Assembly (NCBI RefSeq): GCF_913774235.1
Contig: NZ_CAJYDW010000014.1
Coordinates: 1 to 64,000 of the forward strand
Length of the DNA stretch: 64,000 bases
Source of the DNA: an uncultured Pseudomonas sp.
Lineage (GTDB): Bacteria > Pseudomonadota > Gammaproteobacteria > Pseudomonadales > Pseudomonadaceae
Reading direction: 5' to 3'
Position numbers and translations under genes: made by a program. Every line of letters starts with the position of its first letter. Positions within the stretch are counted from its first letter, which is position 1. Positions 25,712-34,583 of this stretch are shown here, one piece after another. The notes under the pieces are model-generated. The model did no database searches, was not told the DNA's origin, and saw only the letters and a list, made by a program, of their open reading frames with translations.

Positions 25712-27533
25712 TTCCACTTCCGTGCACGCCCGCCGCAGTATCGGCGCCCACGGTGTCATCGGCGACCTGCGCACCTGCGCCCTGGTCGCCACCGACGGCA
25801 CCATCGACCACTTCTGCTGGCCGAATCTGGACAGCCCCTCGGTATTCGCCGCCCTGCTCGACTCGGAAAAGGCCGGTTACTTCAGCCTGGCACCCATATG
25901 GGAAGACGCCCGCGAACAACAGCTCTACCTACCGGATACCAACATCCTGCAGACCCGTTGGTTATCGGCAGAAGGCGTCGCCGAGGTCACCGACCTGATG
26001 CCGGTGTGCAGCGCCGAGGACACCAAGCCGCGCATCGTCCGCCGGTTGCAGATGGTCGCCGGGCGCGGCCGCATCCGCCTGGTCTGCGCCCCGGCCCATG
26101 ACTACGCCCGCGCCCAGACCCGCGCACGCCTGGTGGAGGGCGGCGCCCTGTTCGAAGCCGACGGCCAGCCCACCCTGCGCCTGGCGTCCAGTATCGAGCT
26201 GCAGGTCGACGGCAACAGTGCCTTCGCCGAATTCGAACTGGAACAGGGCGAGCAGCTGGATTTCGTGTTCGGCTGCGCGGAGGACGCCAAGGTCGTCACC
26301 GGCCAGACCGATCTCTGCTTCGAGGATACCCTCACCTACTGGACCCAATGGGCGGCCAAGAGCCATTACCAGGGCCGTTGGCGCGAAATGGTCACCCGCT
26401 CCGCCCTGGCGTTGAAGCTGCTCACCTCCTGCAAGCACGGCTCCATCGCCGCGGCCGCCACCTTCAGCCTGCCCGAGGCGCTGGGTGGTGAGCGCAACTG
26501 GGACTATCGCGCCTCCTGGATCCGCGATTCCTCCTTTACCGTCTATGCCTTCATGCGCCTGGGCTACACCCAGGAGGCCAAGGACTTCATCCACTGGGTC
26601 AGTCGCTGCATGAAGAACAGCCACAACGAGCCAGAACGGCTGCAGATCATGTATCGCCTGGACGGCGGCCTGGACCTGCCCGAGGAGTCCCTCGAGCACC
26701 TGGCCGGCTATGCCGACTCCAATCCGGTGCGCATCGGCAACGAGGCCTACAAGCAGACGCAGTTGGACATCTATGGCGAACTGATGGACGCCGTCTACCT
26801 GTCCAACAAGTACGGCGAGGCCATCTCCCACGAAGGCTGGCGCCACGTGGTGCGGATGATCGATCACGTCTGCGAGGTGTGGGACACCCCCGATGCCGGA
26901 ATCTGGGAAATGCGCGGCGAGCCCGAGCACTTCCTGCACTCGCGGCTGATGTGCTGGGTCGCCATAGATCGCGCCCTGCGCCTGGCGGTGAAGCGTTCGC
27001 TGCCCATGCCGTACGAGCGCTGGTACGCGGCGCGCTCGGCGATCCAGGAGGATATCTGGGACAACTTCTGGAGCGCCGAACTGGGGCATTTCACCGCCAC
27101 TCGTCACGGCAAGAGCCTCGATGCGGCCATGTTGCTGATGCCGCTGGTGCGCTTCGTCAGTGCCACCGACCCCCAGTGGCTGGCGACCCTCGACGCCATC
27201 AAGCAGCACCTGACCTACGACGGTATGATCCGTCGCTACGATCCGGCCGATACTCCAGCGGACAACCTCGACGGCGAGGAAGGGGCCTTCGTCGCCTGTT
27301 CCTTCTGGTACGTCGAATGCCTGGCGCGCGCCGGTCGCGTCGACGAAGCCCATCTGGAGTTCGAGAAACTGCTGGGTTACGCCAACCCGCTGGGTCTCTA
27401 CGCCGAGGAACTGGACAAGCGCGGCTATCCCCTGGGCAACGTACCCCAGGCGCTGTCGCACCTGGCGCTGATCAGCACGGCCTTCTTCCTGGATCGCAAG
27501 CTGAGCGGCAAGGACCCGCAGTGGCAGCCGTAG
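25704..27533 (+). CDS. Glycoside hydrolase family 15 protein (trehalase/glucoamylase type)
   Basis: A 609-residue GH15 enzyme with an N-terminal beta-rich domain (about 1-230; IGDLRTCALVATDGTIDHFC is the usual opening) and a C-terminal (alpha/alpha)6 barrel. Active-site features are NWDYRASWIRDSSF, SNPVRIGNEAYKQTQLDIYG (containing a candidate catalytic glutamate in the following E) and FVACSFWYVECLA (second candidate). This matches the cytoplasmic trehalase-like GH15 group rather than secreted glucoamylase, and there is no signal peptide. It overlaps the SDR glucose dehydrogenase gene by 8 bp. Probable role: alpha-glucoside or trehalose hydrolysis. A REP pair lies downstream. Confidence 0.9.
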   Translation: MADSTSVHARRSIGAHGVIGDLRTCALVATDGTIDHFCWPNLDSPSVFAALLDSEKAGYFSLAPIWEDAREQQLYLPDTNILQTRWLSAEGVAEVTDLMPVCSAEDTKPRIVRRLQMVAGRGRIRLVCAPAHDYARAQTRARLVEGGALFEADGQPTLRLASSIELQVDGNSAFAEFELEQGEQLDFVFGCAEDAKVVTGQTDLCFEDTLTYWTQWAAKSHYQGRWREMVTRSALALKLLTSCKHGSIAAAATFSLPEALGGERNWDYRASWIRDSSFTVYAFMRLGYTQEAKDFIHWVSRCMKNSHNEPERLQIMYRLDGGLDLPEESLEHLAGYADSNPVRIGNEAYKQTQLDIYGELMDAVYLSNKYGEAISHEGWRHVVRMIDHVCEVWDTPDAGIWEMRGEPEHFLHSRLMCWVAIDRALRLAVKRSLPMPYERWYAARSAIQEDIWDNFWSAELGHFTATRHGKSLDAAMLLMPLVRFVSATDPQWLATLDAIKQHLTYDGMIRRYDPADTPADNLDGEEGAFVACSFWYVECLARAGRVDEAHLEFEKLLGYANPLGLYAEELDKRGYPLGNVPQALSHLALISTAFFLDRKLSGKDPQWQP

Positions 27534-27598
27534 TTTGACCCGGATGGCCACTCCTGGGAGGTATCAGCCTCTTAGGAGAAACTGACTTTCTTGCACTT

Positions 27599-27663
27599 TA
27601 TCGCGGCCATGGGCCGCTCCTACAGGTGACGACGCCACTGTAGGAGCGGCCCATGGCCGCGAT
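27599..27663. repeat. REP palindrome pair (locus 2)
   Basis: TATCGCGGCCATGGGCCGC plus TCCTAC faces GTAGGAGCGG plus CCCATGGCCGCGAT across about 15 bp. This is the cleanest inverted REP pair in the window and is identical in its core to loci 1 and 3. It lies between the convergent GH15 and response-regulator genes. Confidence 0.93.
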
Positions 27664-27733
27664 GAATCTTGGCAGTGAGATCAAACAGCGACTCTGGCTT
27701 TGAACTGATCAGCTTACCCTGATCAGTTGCCCC

Positions 27734-28138
27734 TCACGCCACCCGACTCTGCCCCAGCACCTCGTTGACGCAGTTGGCCATGTCGTCGATGTGCCAGGGC
27801 TTTGGCATGAAGCGGGCACGGCCGGCGCCGCGGGGGACCGCCAGGCGATCGCCGGAGGTGAGGATGACCGGGATGTGTGGCCAGCGCTGTGAGACCACCT
27901 GGGCGAGCGCCTCACCGTCCATCTGCCCGGGCATGCGGACGTCGGTGAAGAGAACGTCCACCCGGGCATCGGTCTGCTCCAGGTAGCTCAGCGCCGCATC
28001 GGCGGTGGGTAAGGCCACTACCTGCAGGTCGACGAGGCTCTCCAGGGCTTCCGTGGCCAATTCCCGCAGCAACGGCTCATCCTCTACTAGCAGCAGTAGC
28101 GGACGATAGGAGCCTAGTGGAGCGGATGCCTGGGTCAT
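27734..28138 (-). CDS. Stand-alone response regulator receiver protein
   Basis: A 134-residue CheY-like receiver with no output domain. Acidic pocket Glu19/Asp20, phosphoacceptor Asp66 in LFTDVRMPG, and the lysine in FMPKPW are in place. A longer in-frame start at 28207 exists, but the ATG at 28138 begins just before the receiver fold. No sensor kinase lies nearby, so it is an orphan; partners may be hybrid kinases elsewhere. The DVRMPG-x-MDG signature resembles receivers attached to hybrid histidine kinases. It diverges from the betT-like gene. Confidence 0.88.
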   Translation of the reverse strand: MTQASAPLGSYRPLLLLVEDEPLLRELATEALESLVDLQVVALPTADAALSYLEQTDARVDVLFTDVRMPGQMDGEALAQVVSQRWPHIPVILTSGDRLAVPRGAGRARFMPKPWHIDDMANCVNEVLGQSRVA

Positions 28139-28287
28139 ACCCCAACAGACTTTGCCGGGCAGACTCGGTTCTGACCGTTCGGCCTGCTTGTATCCCAAAG
28201 TCGACAACCGGCAGCAACAGCCCCTCTAAACGGCAACTTTCAGCGCCTCCCTGACTCGAAGCGTTCACCCCAGGGGCCTCCTGTGGT

Positions 28288-28323
28288 ATTCTTTTTTAAT
28301 CGAACGATCAATAAAAAAAGAAT
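28288..28323. promoter_or_regulatory. BetI-like operator: 36-bp near-perfect palindrome
   Basis: 15 of 18 base pairs are complementary in the 36-bp dyad. The centre AATCGAACGATCAAT closely resembles BetI operators of the ATTGAACGTTCAAT kind. It ends 33 bp before the betT start, a position suited to repression. The T/A-rich flanks are part of the dyad. Confidence 0.6.
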
Positions 28324-28356
28324 CCTTTCCCTTTCGGCAGCTCGCAAGGAGTCCCC

Positions 28357-30354
28357 ATGAGTGCGACGCCCTCATCCGGCACCGTACGGCTGAATCCCCC
28401 CGCGTTCTACTGCGCGGCCGCGGTGATCCTGCTGTTTTCCCTGGCCGTCATCGGCCGTCCCGAACAGGCAGGCGCCTGGTTGCTCCAGGCCCAGACCTGG
28501 GCGGCCAACACCGTCGGCTGGTACTACCTGCTGGCCATGACGCTCTATCTGGTGTTCGTGGTGGTCACCGCCCTCTCCGGCTACGGCAAGATCAAGCTCG
28601 GTGCCGACCACGACCAACCCGAGTTCAGCTATCTCTCCTGGGCCGGAATGCTGTTCGCCGCCGGCATCAGCATCACCCTGTTCTTCTTCTGCGTCTCCGA
28701 ACCCCTGACCCACTTCACCCAGCCGCCGGCCGGCGAAGGTGGCACCCCCGCCGCGGCGCGTCAGGCCATGCAGATCCTCTTCCTCCACTGGGGCCTGCAC
28801 GGCTGGGGCGTGTTCGCCCTGGTAGCCATGGCCCTGGCCTACTTTGCCTATCGCCACAACCTGCCGCTGGCCCTGCGCTCGGCGCTCTATCCGCTGATCG
28901 GCAAGCGCATCAACGGGCCCATCGGCCATGCCGTGGACGCCTTCGGCATCATCGCCACCATCTTCGGCCTCGGCGCCGACCTGGGCTTCGGCGTGCTGCA
29001 CCTCAACGCCGGCCTCGACTACCTGTTCGGCATCAGCCACAGCCACTGGGTGCAACTCGTCCTCATCGTACTGATGATGGGCGCGGCCATCGCCGTGGCC
29101 GTCTCCGGCGTCGACAAGGGCGTGCGGATCATGTCCGACATCAACATGGTGCTGGCCGTCGCCCTGCTGCTGTTCGTGCTGTTCGCCGGGCCCACCCAGC
29201 ACCTGCTCAACACCCTGATCCAGAACATCGGCGACTATCTCGCCGCGCTGCCGGGCAAGAGCTTCGATCTCTACGCCTACGACGAGCCCTCCGACTGGCT
29301 GGGCGGCTGGACGGTGTTCTACTGGGCCTGGTGGATCGCCTGGGCGCCCTTCGTCGGCCTGTTCATCGCGCGCATTTCCCGCGGTCGCACCATTCGCGAA
29401 TTCGTCTTCGGCGTGCTGTTCATCCCACTGGGCTTCACCCTGGCGTGGCTGTCGATCTTCGGCAACAGCGCCCTGGAACTGGTGCTCGGCCAGGGCCTGA
29501 CCGGCCTGGCGCAGACTGCCCTCACCGACCCGGCCATGGCCTTCTACCGGGTGCTGGAGACCTATCCGGCCAGCCGCGTGGTGATCAGCGTCGCCGTGCT
29601 GGTGAGCTTCGTCTTCTTCGTCACCTCGGCCGATTCGGGCACCGTGGTGCTGTCCACCCTGTCGTCCACCGGCGGCGAAGCCGACGAAGACGGCCCCAAG
29701 TGGTTGCGGGTGTTCTGGGGCGCAGCGGTGGCGGTGGTCACCGGCGGCCTGTTGTTCGCCGGCAGCATGGATGCCCTGAAGTCGGCGGTAGTGCTGACCT
29801 CGCTGCCCTTCTCGGTGGTGGTCCTACTGATGATGTGGGGCCTGCACAAGGCGCTGCACCTGGAATCCCAGCGCCAGCGCGCGCGATTGCACTCCCTGGC
29901 ACCGGTGGCCACCAACGGCAAGGTGCGCCATGGCGGCTGGCGCCAGCGGCTGTCCCAGGCGGTGTACTTCCCCTCACGGGACGAGGTCTATCGCTTCATG
30001 GACAGCACGGTGCGCCCGGCCATGGAGGAAATGGTGGAGGTTTCGCGGGAGAAGGGCCTGGTGGTGGATACCCAGTTCGACGCCACCAACGCCAACCTGC
30101 AGCTCATTATCGGCCATGGCGAGGAGCATCCCTTCATCTACCAGGTGATCATGCAGGGTTACTTCACGCCCTCCTTCGCCCGCGCCGGCATCGGCGGCCT
30201 ACACCTGAAGAATCGTCGTTACTACCGGGCCGAGGTGCACCTCACCGAAGGCAGCCAGGACTACGACCTGGTGGGCTACAGCCGTGAGCAGATCCTCAAC
30301 GATATGCTCGACCAGTACGAACGCCACCTGCAGTTCCTGCATCTGGTGCGCTGA
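28357..30354 (+). CDS. betT: BCCT-family choline/betaine transporter (BetT)
   Basis: A 665-residue betaine-carnitine-choline transporter with about 12 membrane helices. The family motif around YWAWWIAWAPFVGLFIARIS (residues about 323-342) supplies the tryptophan-rich cation site. The N-terminal PPAFY-type start and the long C-terminal cytoplasmic tail (about 150 residues, starting near the LHKALHLESQRQRARL segment) match BetT proteins, in which the tail tunes osmotic activation. An AAGGAG site precedes the ATG. A BetI-like palindrome sits directly upstream, supporting choline as substrate. No betIBA genes occur in the window. Confidence 0.92.
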   Translation: MSATPSSGTVRLNPPAFYCAAAVILLFSLAVIGRPEQAGAWLLQAQTWAANTVGWYYLLAMTLYLVFVVVTALSGYGKIKLGADHDQPEFSYLSWAGMLFAAGISITLFFFCVSEPLTHFTQPPAGEGGTPAAARQAMQILFLHWGLHGWGVFALVAMALAYFAYRHNLPLALRSALYPLIGKRINGPIGHAVDAFGIIATIFGLGADLGFGVLHLNAGLDYLFGISHSHWVQLVLIVLMMGAAIAVAVSGVDKGVRIMSDINMVLAVALLLFVLFAGPTQHLLNTLIQNIGDYLAALPGKSFDLYAYDEPSDWLGGWTVFYWAWWIAWAPFVGLFIARISRGRTIREFVFGVLFIPLGFTLAWLSIFGNSALELVLGQGLTGLAQTALTDPAMAFYRVLETYPASRVVISVAVLVSFVFFVTSADSGTVVLSTLSSTGGEADEDGPKWLRVFWGAAVAVVTGGLLFAGSMDALKSAVVLTSLPFSVVVLLMMWGLHKALHLESQRQRARLHSLAPVATNGKVRHGGWRQRLSQAVYFPSRDEVYRFMDSTVRPAMEEMVEVSREKGLVVDTQFDATNANLQLIIGHGEEHPFIYQVIMQGYFTPSFARAGIGGLHLKNRRYYRAEVHLTEGSQDYDLVGYSREQILNDMLDQYERHLQFLHLVR

Positions 30355-30403
30355 CCCGCGGTTTTTTCTTCACCCGAAAGGCCATTGAAAGCCACTAAAG
30401 TCG

Positions 30404-30409
30404 TATAAT
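30404..30409 (+). promoter_or_regulatory. Candidate -10 element (TATAAT) for the AbrB-type gene
   Basis: A perfect TATAAT lies 74 bp before the TTG start at 30483. A TTGAAA at 30385-30390 is only 13 bp upstream, which is too close for a normal -35, so only the -10 is supported. Confidence 0.35.
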
Positions 30410-30482
30410 CGCCCCAGGGCCGGCCCCGCGCCGGTCCCGGGGTCGGTACCCCTCGCCGGTCCCCCGTCGCTCGGAGACCCTC

Positions 30483-31553
30483 TTGCCCACCCCGTCCACC
30501 GCCCCGCCCTGTCCGCCCCTGCTGCAATGGCTCGCGCTGCTGCTCTGTTCCGCCCTAGTCGGCGGCCTGCTCAGCTGGGCGCAGGTCCCGGCCGCGCTGT
30601 TCCTCGGTCCCATGCTCACGGCCATCGCCTTCGGCGTGGGCGGCGCCAGCATCCGGGTGCCGAAACGCCTGTTCCAGTCCGGCCAGGGCATCGTCGGGTG
30701 CCTGATCGCCCACGCCATGACCGCCGCGGTGCTGCTGACCGTCGCCGAACACTGGCCGGTGATGTTGCTGGCCACGGCCTTGACCGTACTGCTCAGCCTG
30801 CTTACTGGTGCCCTGCTGGTGCGCTTCGGTGGCCTGCCCGGCAGCACCGCCGCCTGGGGCACCACGCCGGGTGCAGCGGCCGCCATGGTCGCCATGGCCG
30901 AGGAATATGGCGCCGATCCGCGCATCGTCGCCACCATGCAGTACGTGCGGGTGGTCTGCGTGGTGGTGATCAGCGCCGTGGTCGGGCGGCTGCTGGGGGC
31001 CGAGGGCAGTGGCACCGGGCACCAGGCCACGGTGGTCAGCCTCGATGGCCATTTCGCCTTCAACCTGCTGCTGACCCTAGGGGTGGCCCTGATCGGCAGC
31101 TGGCTGGGCGCCCGCCTGTTTGCCGCCGGCGCCCTGCTGCTGCCCATCGCCCTGGGCACCGTGCTGCAACTCAATGGCTGGCTGGACATCACCCTGCCGC
31201 ACGCCCTGCTGGCCCTGGCCTATGGCGCCATGGGCTGCTACGTCGGCCTCAGATTCGACCGTGCCACGGTGCGCTACGTCTGGCGCGCCCTGCCGAAGAT
31301 GATCTTCGCCTCGCTGCTGCTGATCGCGCTGTGTGCGCTCTCGGCGCTGCTGATGGCGAAGCTGATGCACGTCGACTTTCTCACCGCCTACCTGGCCACC
31401 AGTCCGGGCGGACTGGATTCCATGGCCATCATCGCGGTGGATGCCCATGCCGACGTTGGGCTGGTACTGGCGATGCAGGCCTTGCGCCTGATCGGGGTGG
31501 TCCTGAGCGGGCCCTTGCTGGCCCGTCAGTTGGTCAAGCTCGCCCGCACCTGA
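30483..31553 (+). CDS. AbrB-family (AmoA-like) membrane protein
   Basis: A 356-residue integral membrane protein built as two similar halves. Each carries a glycine-rich helix pair (FLGPMLTAIAFGVGG near residue 40; AWGTTPGAAAAMVAMAEEYG near 125 and ATSPGGLDSMAIIAV near 305). This duplicated pattern with the PGG/PGA-A motifs is typical of the AbrB/AmoA membrane family (not the AbrB DNA-binding regulator). Roles proposed for relatives include transport, but the substrate is unsettled. The start is a TTG at 30483 with a GGAG six bases before it. A perfect TATAAT lies upstream. Confidence 0.83.
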   Translation: MPTPSTAPPCPPLLQWLALLLCSALVGGLLSWAQVPAALFLGPMLTAIAFGVGGASIRVPKRLFQSGQGIVGCLIAHAMTAAVLLTVAEHWPVMLLATALTVLLSLLTGALLVRFGGLPGSTAAWGTTPGAAAAMVAMAEEYGADPRIVATMQYVRVVCVVVISAVVGRLLGAEGSGTGHQATVVSLDGHFAFNLLLTLGVALIGSWLGARLFAAGALLLPIALGTVLQLNGWLDITLPHALLALAYGAMGCYVGLRFDRATVRYVWRALPKMIFASLLLIALCALSALLMAKLMHVDFLTAYLATSPGGLDSMAIIAVDAHADVGLVLAMQALRLIGVVLSGPLLARQLVKLART

Positions 31554-31575
31554 ACAGGTGCGGGCCTGGTGCGAC

Positions 31576-31833
31576 TCAGGCCGAGCGTCGCTCCACCTGG
31601 GCGGTGATGTTGTAGCCATTGGCGGCATGGCCACGCACCACGACCCGCGCATTGGGATAAAAGCCCTTGAGGCGCTGCTGGAACAGAAAGTAGATTTCCG
31701 CGCCCGCGCGGATCTCGGCGGGGTCGGTCAGGGTGAGCGAGAAACTGCGCACGGGATCGCTGGCATGCTGCTGTTCGTCCTGTTCGATGCGCTGCATGGC
31801 GTCGTCGACGATTTGTTCGGCAATCTGCGACAT
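31576..31833 (-). CDS. Small hypothetical protein, 85 residues
   Basis: I do not recognise a family. The 85-residue product is acidic at the N-terminus (MSQIAEQIVDDAMQRIEQDE, likely a helix) and has a compact C-terminal half that looks beta-rich (SFSLTLTD, ARVVVRGHAANGYNITAQVE). No signal peptide or membrane helix. A GGAGG sequence lies just before the ATG at 31833. Convergent with the AbrB-type gene, 22 bp apart. Confidence 0.7.
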   Translation of the reverse strand: MSQIAEQIVDDAMQRIEQDEQQHASDPVRSFSLTLTDPAEIRAGAEIYFLFQQRLKGFYPNARVVVRGHAANGYNITAQVERRSA

Positions 31834-32032
31834 CGGGTGACCTCCTGGTCGGCTAGTATCAAGACGTCGTCCACAGGGACGGCTGTACCGCTAGAGACCG
31901 CGGACGCCCCGCCGGGATTCGCCAGCGCAGCGAGATTCCGACGAAATTGTCGACCCGGTCGAGCCGTCGCGGTCCTAGGATGTCGCCAAGGGCGACTCGC
32001 CCTGTCTTCCACCGCAAGGATCTTTCTGCCCC

Positions 32033-33562
32033 ATGGCCCAAGGCCCTACCGCTGCCGCCTCTCGCAACCTGGTCACCCAACGCCTGGCGCTGGCCCTGCT
32101 GGTGTGCGCCGTCGCGGTCATCCTCGCCCTGGAGTCCTGGCAGGTCTGGCGCAATTACCAGAACGCGTTCGCCAGCGCCCGCAGCGATGTCGGCAACATC
32201 ACCCTGGCGGTGTCCCAGCACGCCAGCGATGCCCTCAAGGAGGCCAACTCCCTGCTGATCAGCATCCGCGACCGCCTGGACGACACCCCGCTGGCGCAGT
32301 TGGACCGGCCCCGCATGCACCGGCTGCTGGCCCGTCAGGCCGCCCTGCTGCCGCAGCTGCACGGGTTGTTCGTCTACGACCGTGACGGCAACTGGCTGGT
32401 GACCGACCAGGGCGCCATCCCGCCCCAGGCCAATAATGCCGACCGCGAGTATTTCCAATTCCACCGGCAGCATCCCGAAGACGTCCTGCACGTCGGCGCC
32501 GTCATCCGCAGCCGTAGTTCCGGCGAGCTGATCATCCCGGTATCGCGGCGCATCGACGACGCCGAAGGTCACTTCGCCGGCGTCCTGCTCGCCACCATTC
32601 GCCTGCAGTACTTCGTCGACTACTACGCCCGTTTCCGGCTCGACGAGCGCGGCGCCATCACCCTGGCCCTCGACGACGGTACCCTGCTGGTACGCCGGCC
32701 CTTCCAGACGGACTTCGTCGGCACCAACCTCGCCGCCGGCGAGCTGTTCCAGCGGCACATCCAGCAGGCCGCCACCGGTACGGCCCTGGTCCGCGCGGTG
32801 GTCGACGGCCAGCAGCGGCTCTATGCCTTCGAACACCTGCAGGGCTATCCGCTGGTGGCCCTGGCCGGTATCTCCCGCAGCGCCATCCTCGCCAGCTGGC
32901 GCCAGGACATGCTGCGCTCGGTCGTGGTCGTGGGCATCCTGGTGGTCGGCATGCTGGTCTTCGGCTTCAGCCTGTTGCGGCAGATCCGCGCCAACGTCCG
33001 CAGTGAAGCGGCGCTACGCCAGGCGCACGACGAGTTGCAGCTGCTGACGCTCAAGGACAGCCTGACCGGCCTGGGCAATCGCCGCCAGTTCGACACCCTG
33101 CTGCCGCTGGAACTGGCCCGGGCGCAACGCAGCGGTCAGCCGCTCAGCCTGCTGATGATCGACGTCGACCATTTCAAGGCCTACAACGACCACTATGGCC
33201 ACCCCGCCGGGGATCGCTGCCTGCAGGCGGTCGCCGGCGTGGTGGCCAGCGCGGCCCGGCGTCCGGGGGATCTCGCCGCGCGCTATGGTGGCGAGGAGAT
33301 GGCGCTGTTGCTGCCCAATTGCGACGAACTCGGCGCCTATCGCGTGGCCTGCATCGTGCAAGAGCGGCTGCTCGCCCTGGAGCTGCGCCATGCGACCAGT
33401 CCCTTCGGGCGCATCACCATCAGCCTCGGCTTCGCCGTGCACCAGCCGAGCCAGAGCCGGCACCCCCAGGCGGCCAGCCTGCTGGCCAGCGCCGACGAAG
33501 CCCTGTACGTCGCCAAGCATTCGGGCCGCAACCGCACCCACCCCTCTCCCGCGCCCGACTGA
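32033..33562 (+). CDS. Membrane diguanylate cyclase with periplasmic sensor domain
   Basis: A 509-residue protein. One N-terminal transmembrane helix (about 17-37), a periplasmic dCache-like domain (about 40-290), a second helix (about 295-318), and a C-terminal GGDEF domain. The active-site loop is GGEEM (419-423) instead of GGDEF/GGEEF; the catalytic Glu pair is intact. An inhibitory I-site RPGD (410-413) lies exactly five residues before it, so product feedback is expected. It should make cyclic di-GMP in response to a periplasmic ligand. Convergent with another diguanylate cyclase gene; the stops are one base apart. Confidence 0.92.
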   Translation: MAQGPTAAASRNLVTQRLALALLVCAVAVILALESWQVWRNYQNAFASARSDVGNITLAVSQHASDALKEANSLLISIRDRLDDTPLAQLDRPRMHRLLARQAALLPQLHGLFVYDRDGNWLVTDQGAIPPQANNADREYFQFHRQHPEDVLHVGAVIRSRSSGELIIPVSRRIDDAEGHFAGVLLATIRLQYFVDYYARFRLDERGAITLALDDGTLLVRRPFQTDFVGTNLAAGELFQRHIQQAATGTALVRAVVDGQQRLYAFEHLQGYPLVALAGISRSAILASWRQDMLRSVVVVGILVVGMLVFGFSLLRQIRANVRSEAALRQAHDELQLLTLKDSLTGLGNRRQFDTLLPLELARAQRSGQPLSLLMIDVDHFKAYNDHYGHPAGDRCLQAVAGVVASAARRPGDLAARYGGEEMALLLPNCDELGAYRVACIVQERLLALELRHATSPFGRITISLGFAVHQPSQSRHPQAASLLASADEALYVAKHSGRNRTHPSPAPD

Positions 33563-33563
33563 G

Positions 33564-34583
33564 CTAGCCGCAGATCATGGCACCGCGATAGTGCACCCGG
33601 TCCTTGCCGGCGCGCTTGGCCTGGTAGAGCTCGCCATCGGCCTGCTTGAGCAGTTCCGACGGCAGGCTGCCGGAAGCGAGTCGTGTCACCCCGGCGCTGA
33701 AGGAAAAGCACGAGCCGGCCTGGGTATTGCCGCGGATGTCGTCGAGCAATCCCTGCAGGCGCAGCGTCAGTTCCCGATCGTCCTCGGACGTTAGCAACAC
33801 GCCGAATTCCTCGCCACCCAGCCGGCCGAAGTAGCCATCGGGGAAATGCCGCGCCAGCGTGGCTGCCGTTTCCCTGAGCACCAGATCGCCCACGTCGTGC
33901 CCGAAGCGGTCGTTGATGCGCTTGAAGTCGTCGATGTCGAGCATGACGAAATACCAGTCCGGCGACGGCTCCGCGCAGACCCGCTCCAGATCCAGCATCA
34001 GGGCGCGTCTGTTGGCGATGCCGGTCAGGGCGTCGGTTTCCGCCTGCAGGCGATAGCTTTCCTTGAGCTGCAGGGTGCTGTCGACGATCCGCACGAAGGT
34101 GGCACTGAGCAGCAGGCCGAGCACCATGCCGGCCACTATCATCGCTACCAGCAGCGGCAGCGTCTGGGGGCCGACGCTGTCGAGCTGACCCTGGAAGAGC
34201 ACCAGCCAGACCGCCCCGGCAGCGACGCCGTAGTCGAGCACATGGGCGAACAGGATGGTCGAGCCGAGGGTGATGATGATGGCGATGGGGATCATCCAGG
34301 CATGGCCGGCCTCGCCCATGCCGGCAATCTGGAAGCGGAAGGCCAGGGCCTCGAACACCACGAAGATCAGGGCGAATAGTCGCCAGGACAGGAAGCGCCG
34401 CGCGGTGCTCATCGCCAGGCAGGAAAGCGCCATGCCGCCCAGGGCCAGCCAACCCCAGATCGCCACCCCCTCGCGGAGGAAGGGGTTGATCGCCACACTG
34501 AGCAGCCAGCCGAGGATACCGGTGCACTGCGCCAGGACGTTGGGCACTTGCAGCATCTGGCGAATGTGGGTCTGGTACGTCAT
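33564..34583 (-). CDS. Membrane diguanylate cyclase (MASE-like sensor, no I-site)
   Basis: A 339-residue protein. About five to six hydrophobic helices occupy residues 20-165 as an integral-membrane sensor. A short linker (STLQLKESYRLQAETDALTG) leads to a GGDEF domain with GGEEF (256-260). The position of the I-site reads FPDG rather than RxxD, so allosteric product inhibition is probably missing. It starts at 34583 and ends one base from the stop of the neighbouring cyclase. A 15-bp dyad lies 20 bp upstream of the start. The pair likely feeds cyclic di-GMP under different signals. Confidence 0.9.
   Translation of the reverse strand: MTYQTHIRQMLQVPNVLAQCTGILGWLLSVAINPFLREGVAIWGWLALGGMALSCLAMSTARRFLSWRLFALIFVVFEALAFRFQIAGMGEAGHAWMIPIAIIITLGSTILFAHVLDYGVAAGAVWLVLFQGQLDSVGPQTLPLLVAMIVAGMVLGLLLSATFVRIVDSTLQLKESYRLQAETDALTGIANRRALMLDLERVCAEPSPDWYFVMLDIDDFKRINDRFGHDVGDLVLRETAATLARHFPDGYFGRLGGEEFGVLLTSEDDRELTLRLQGLLDDIRGNTQAGSCFSFSAGVTRLASGSLPSELLKQADGELYQAKRAGKDRVHYRGAMICG

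Noticed and set aside
28288-28323. The A/T-rich palindrome as a terminator for the divergent response regulator
   Set aside because: Both neighbouring genes read away from it, and the stem is AT-rich. An operator fits better.
28372-29202. Minus-strand frame of about 276 codons opposite betT
   Set aside because: It is antisense to clear BCCT transporter sequence and shows only shadow-frame composition.
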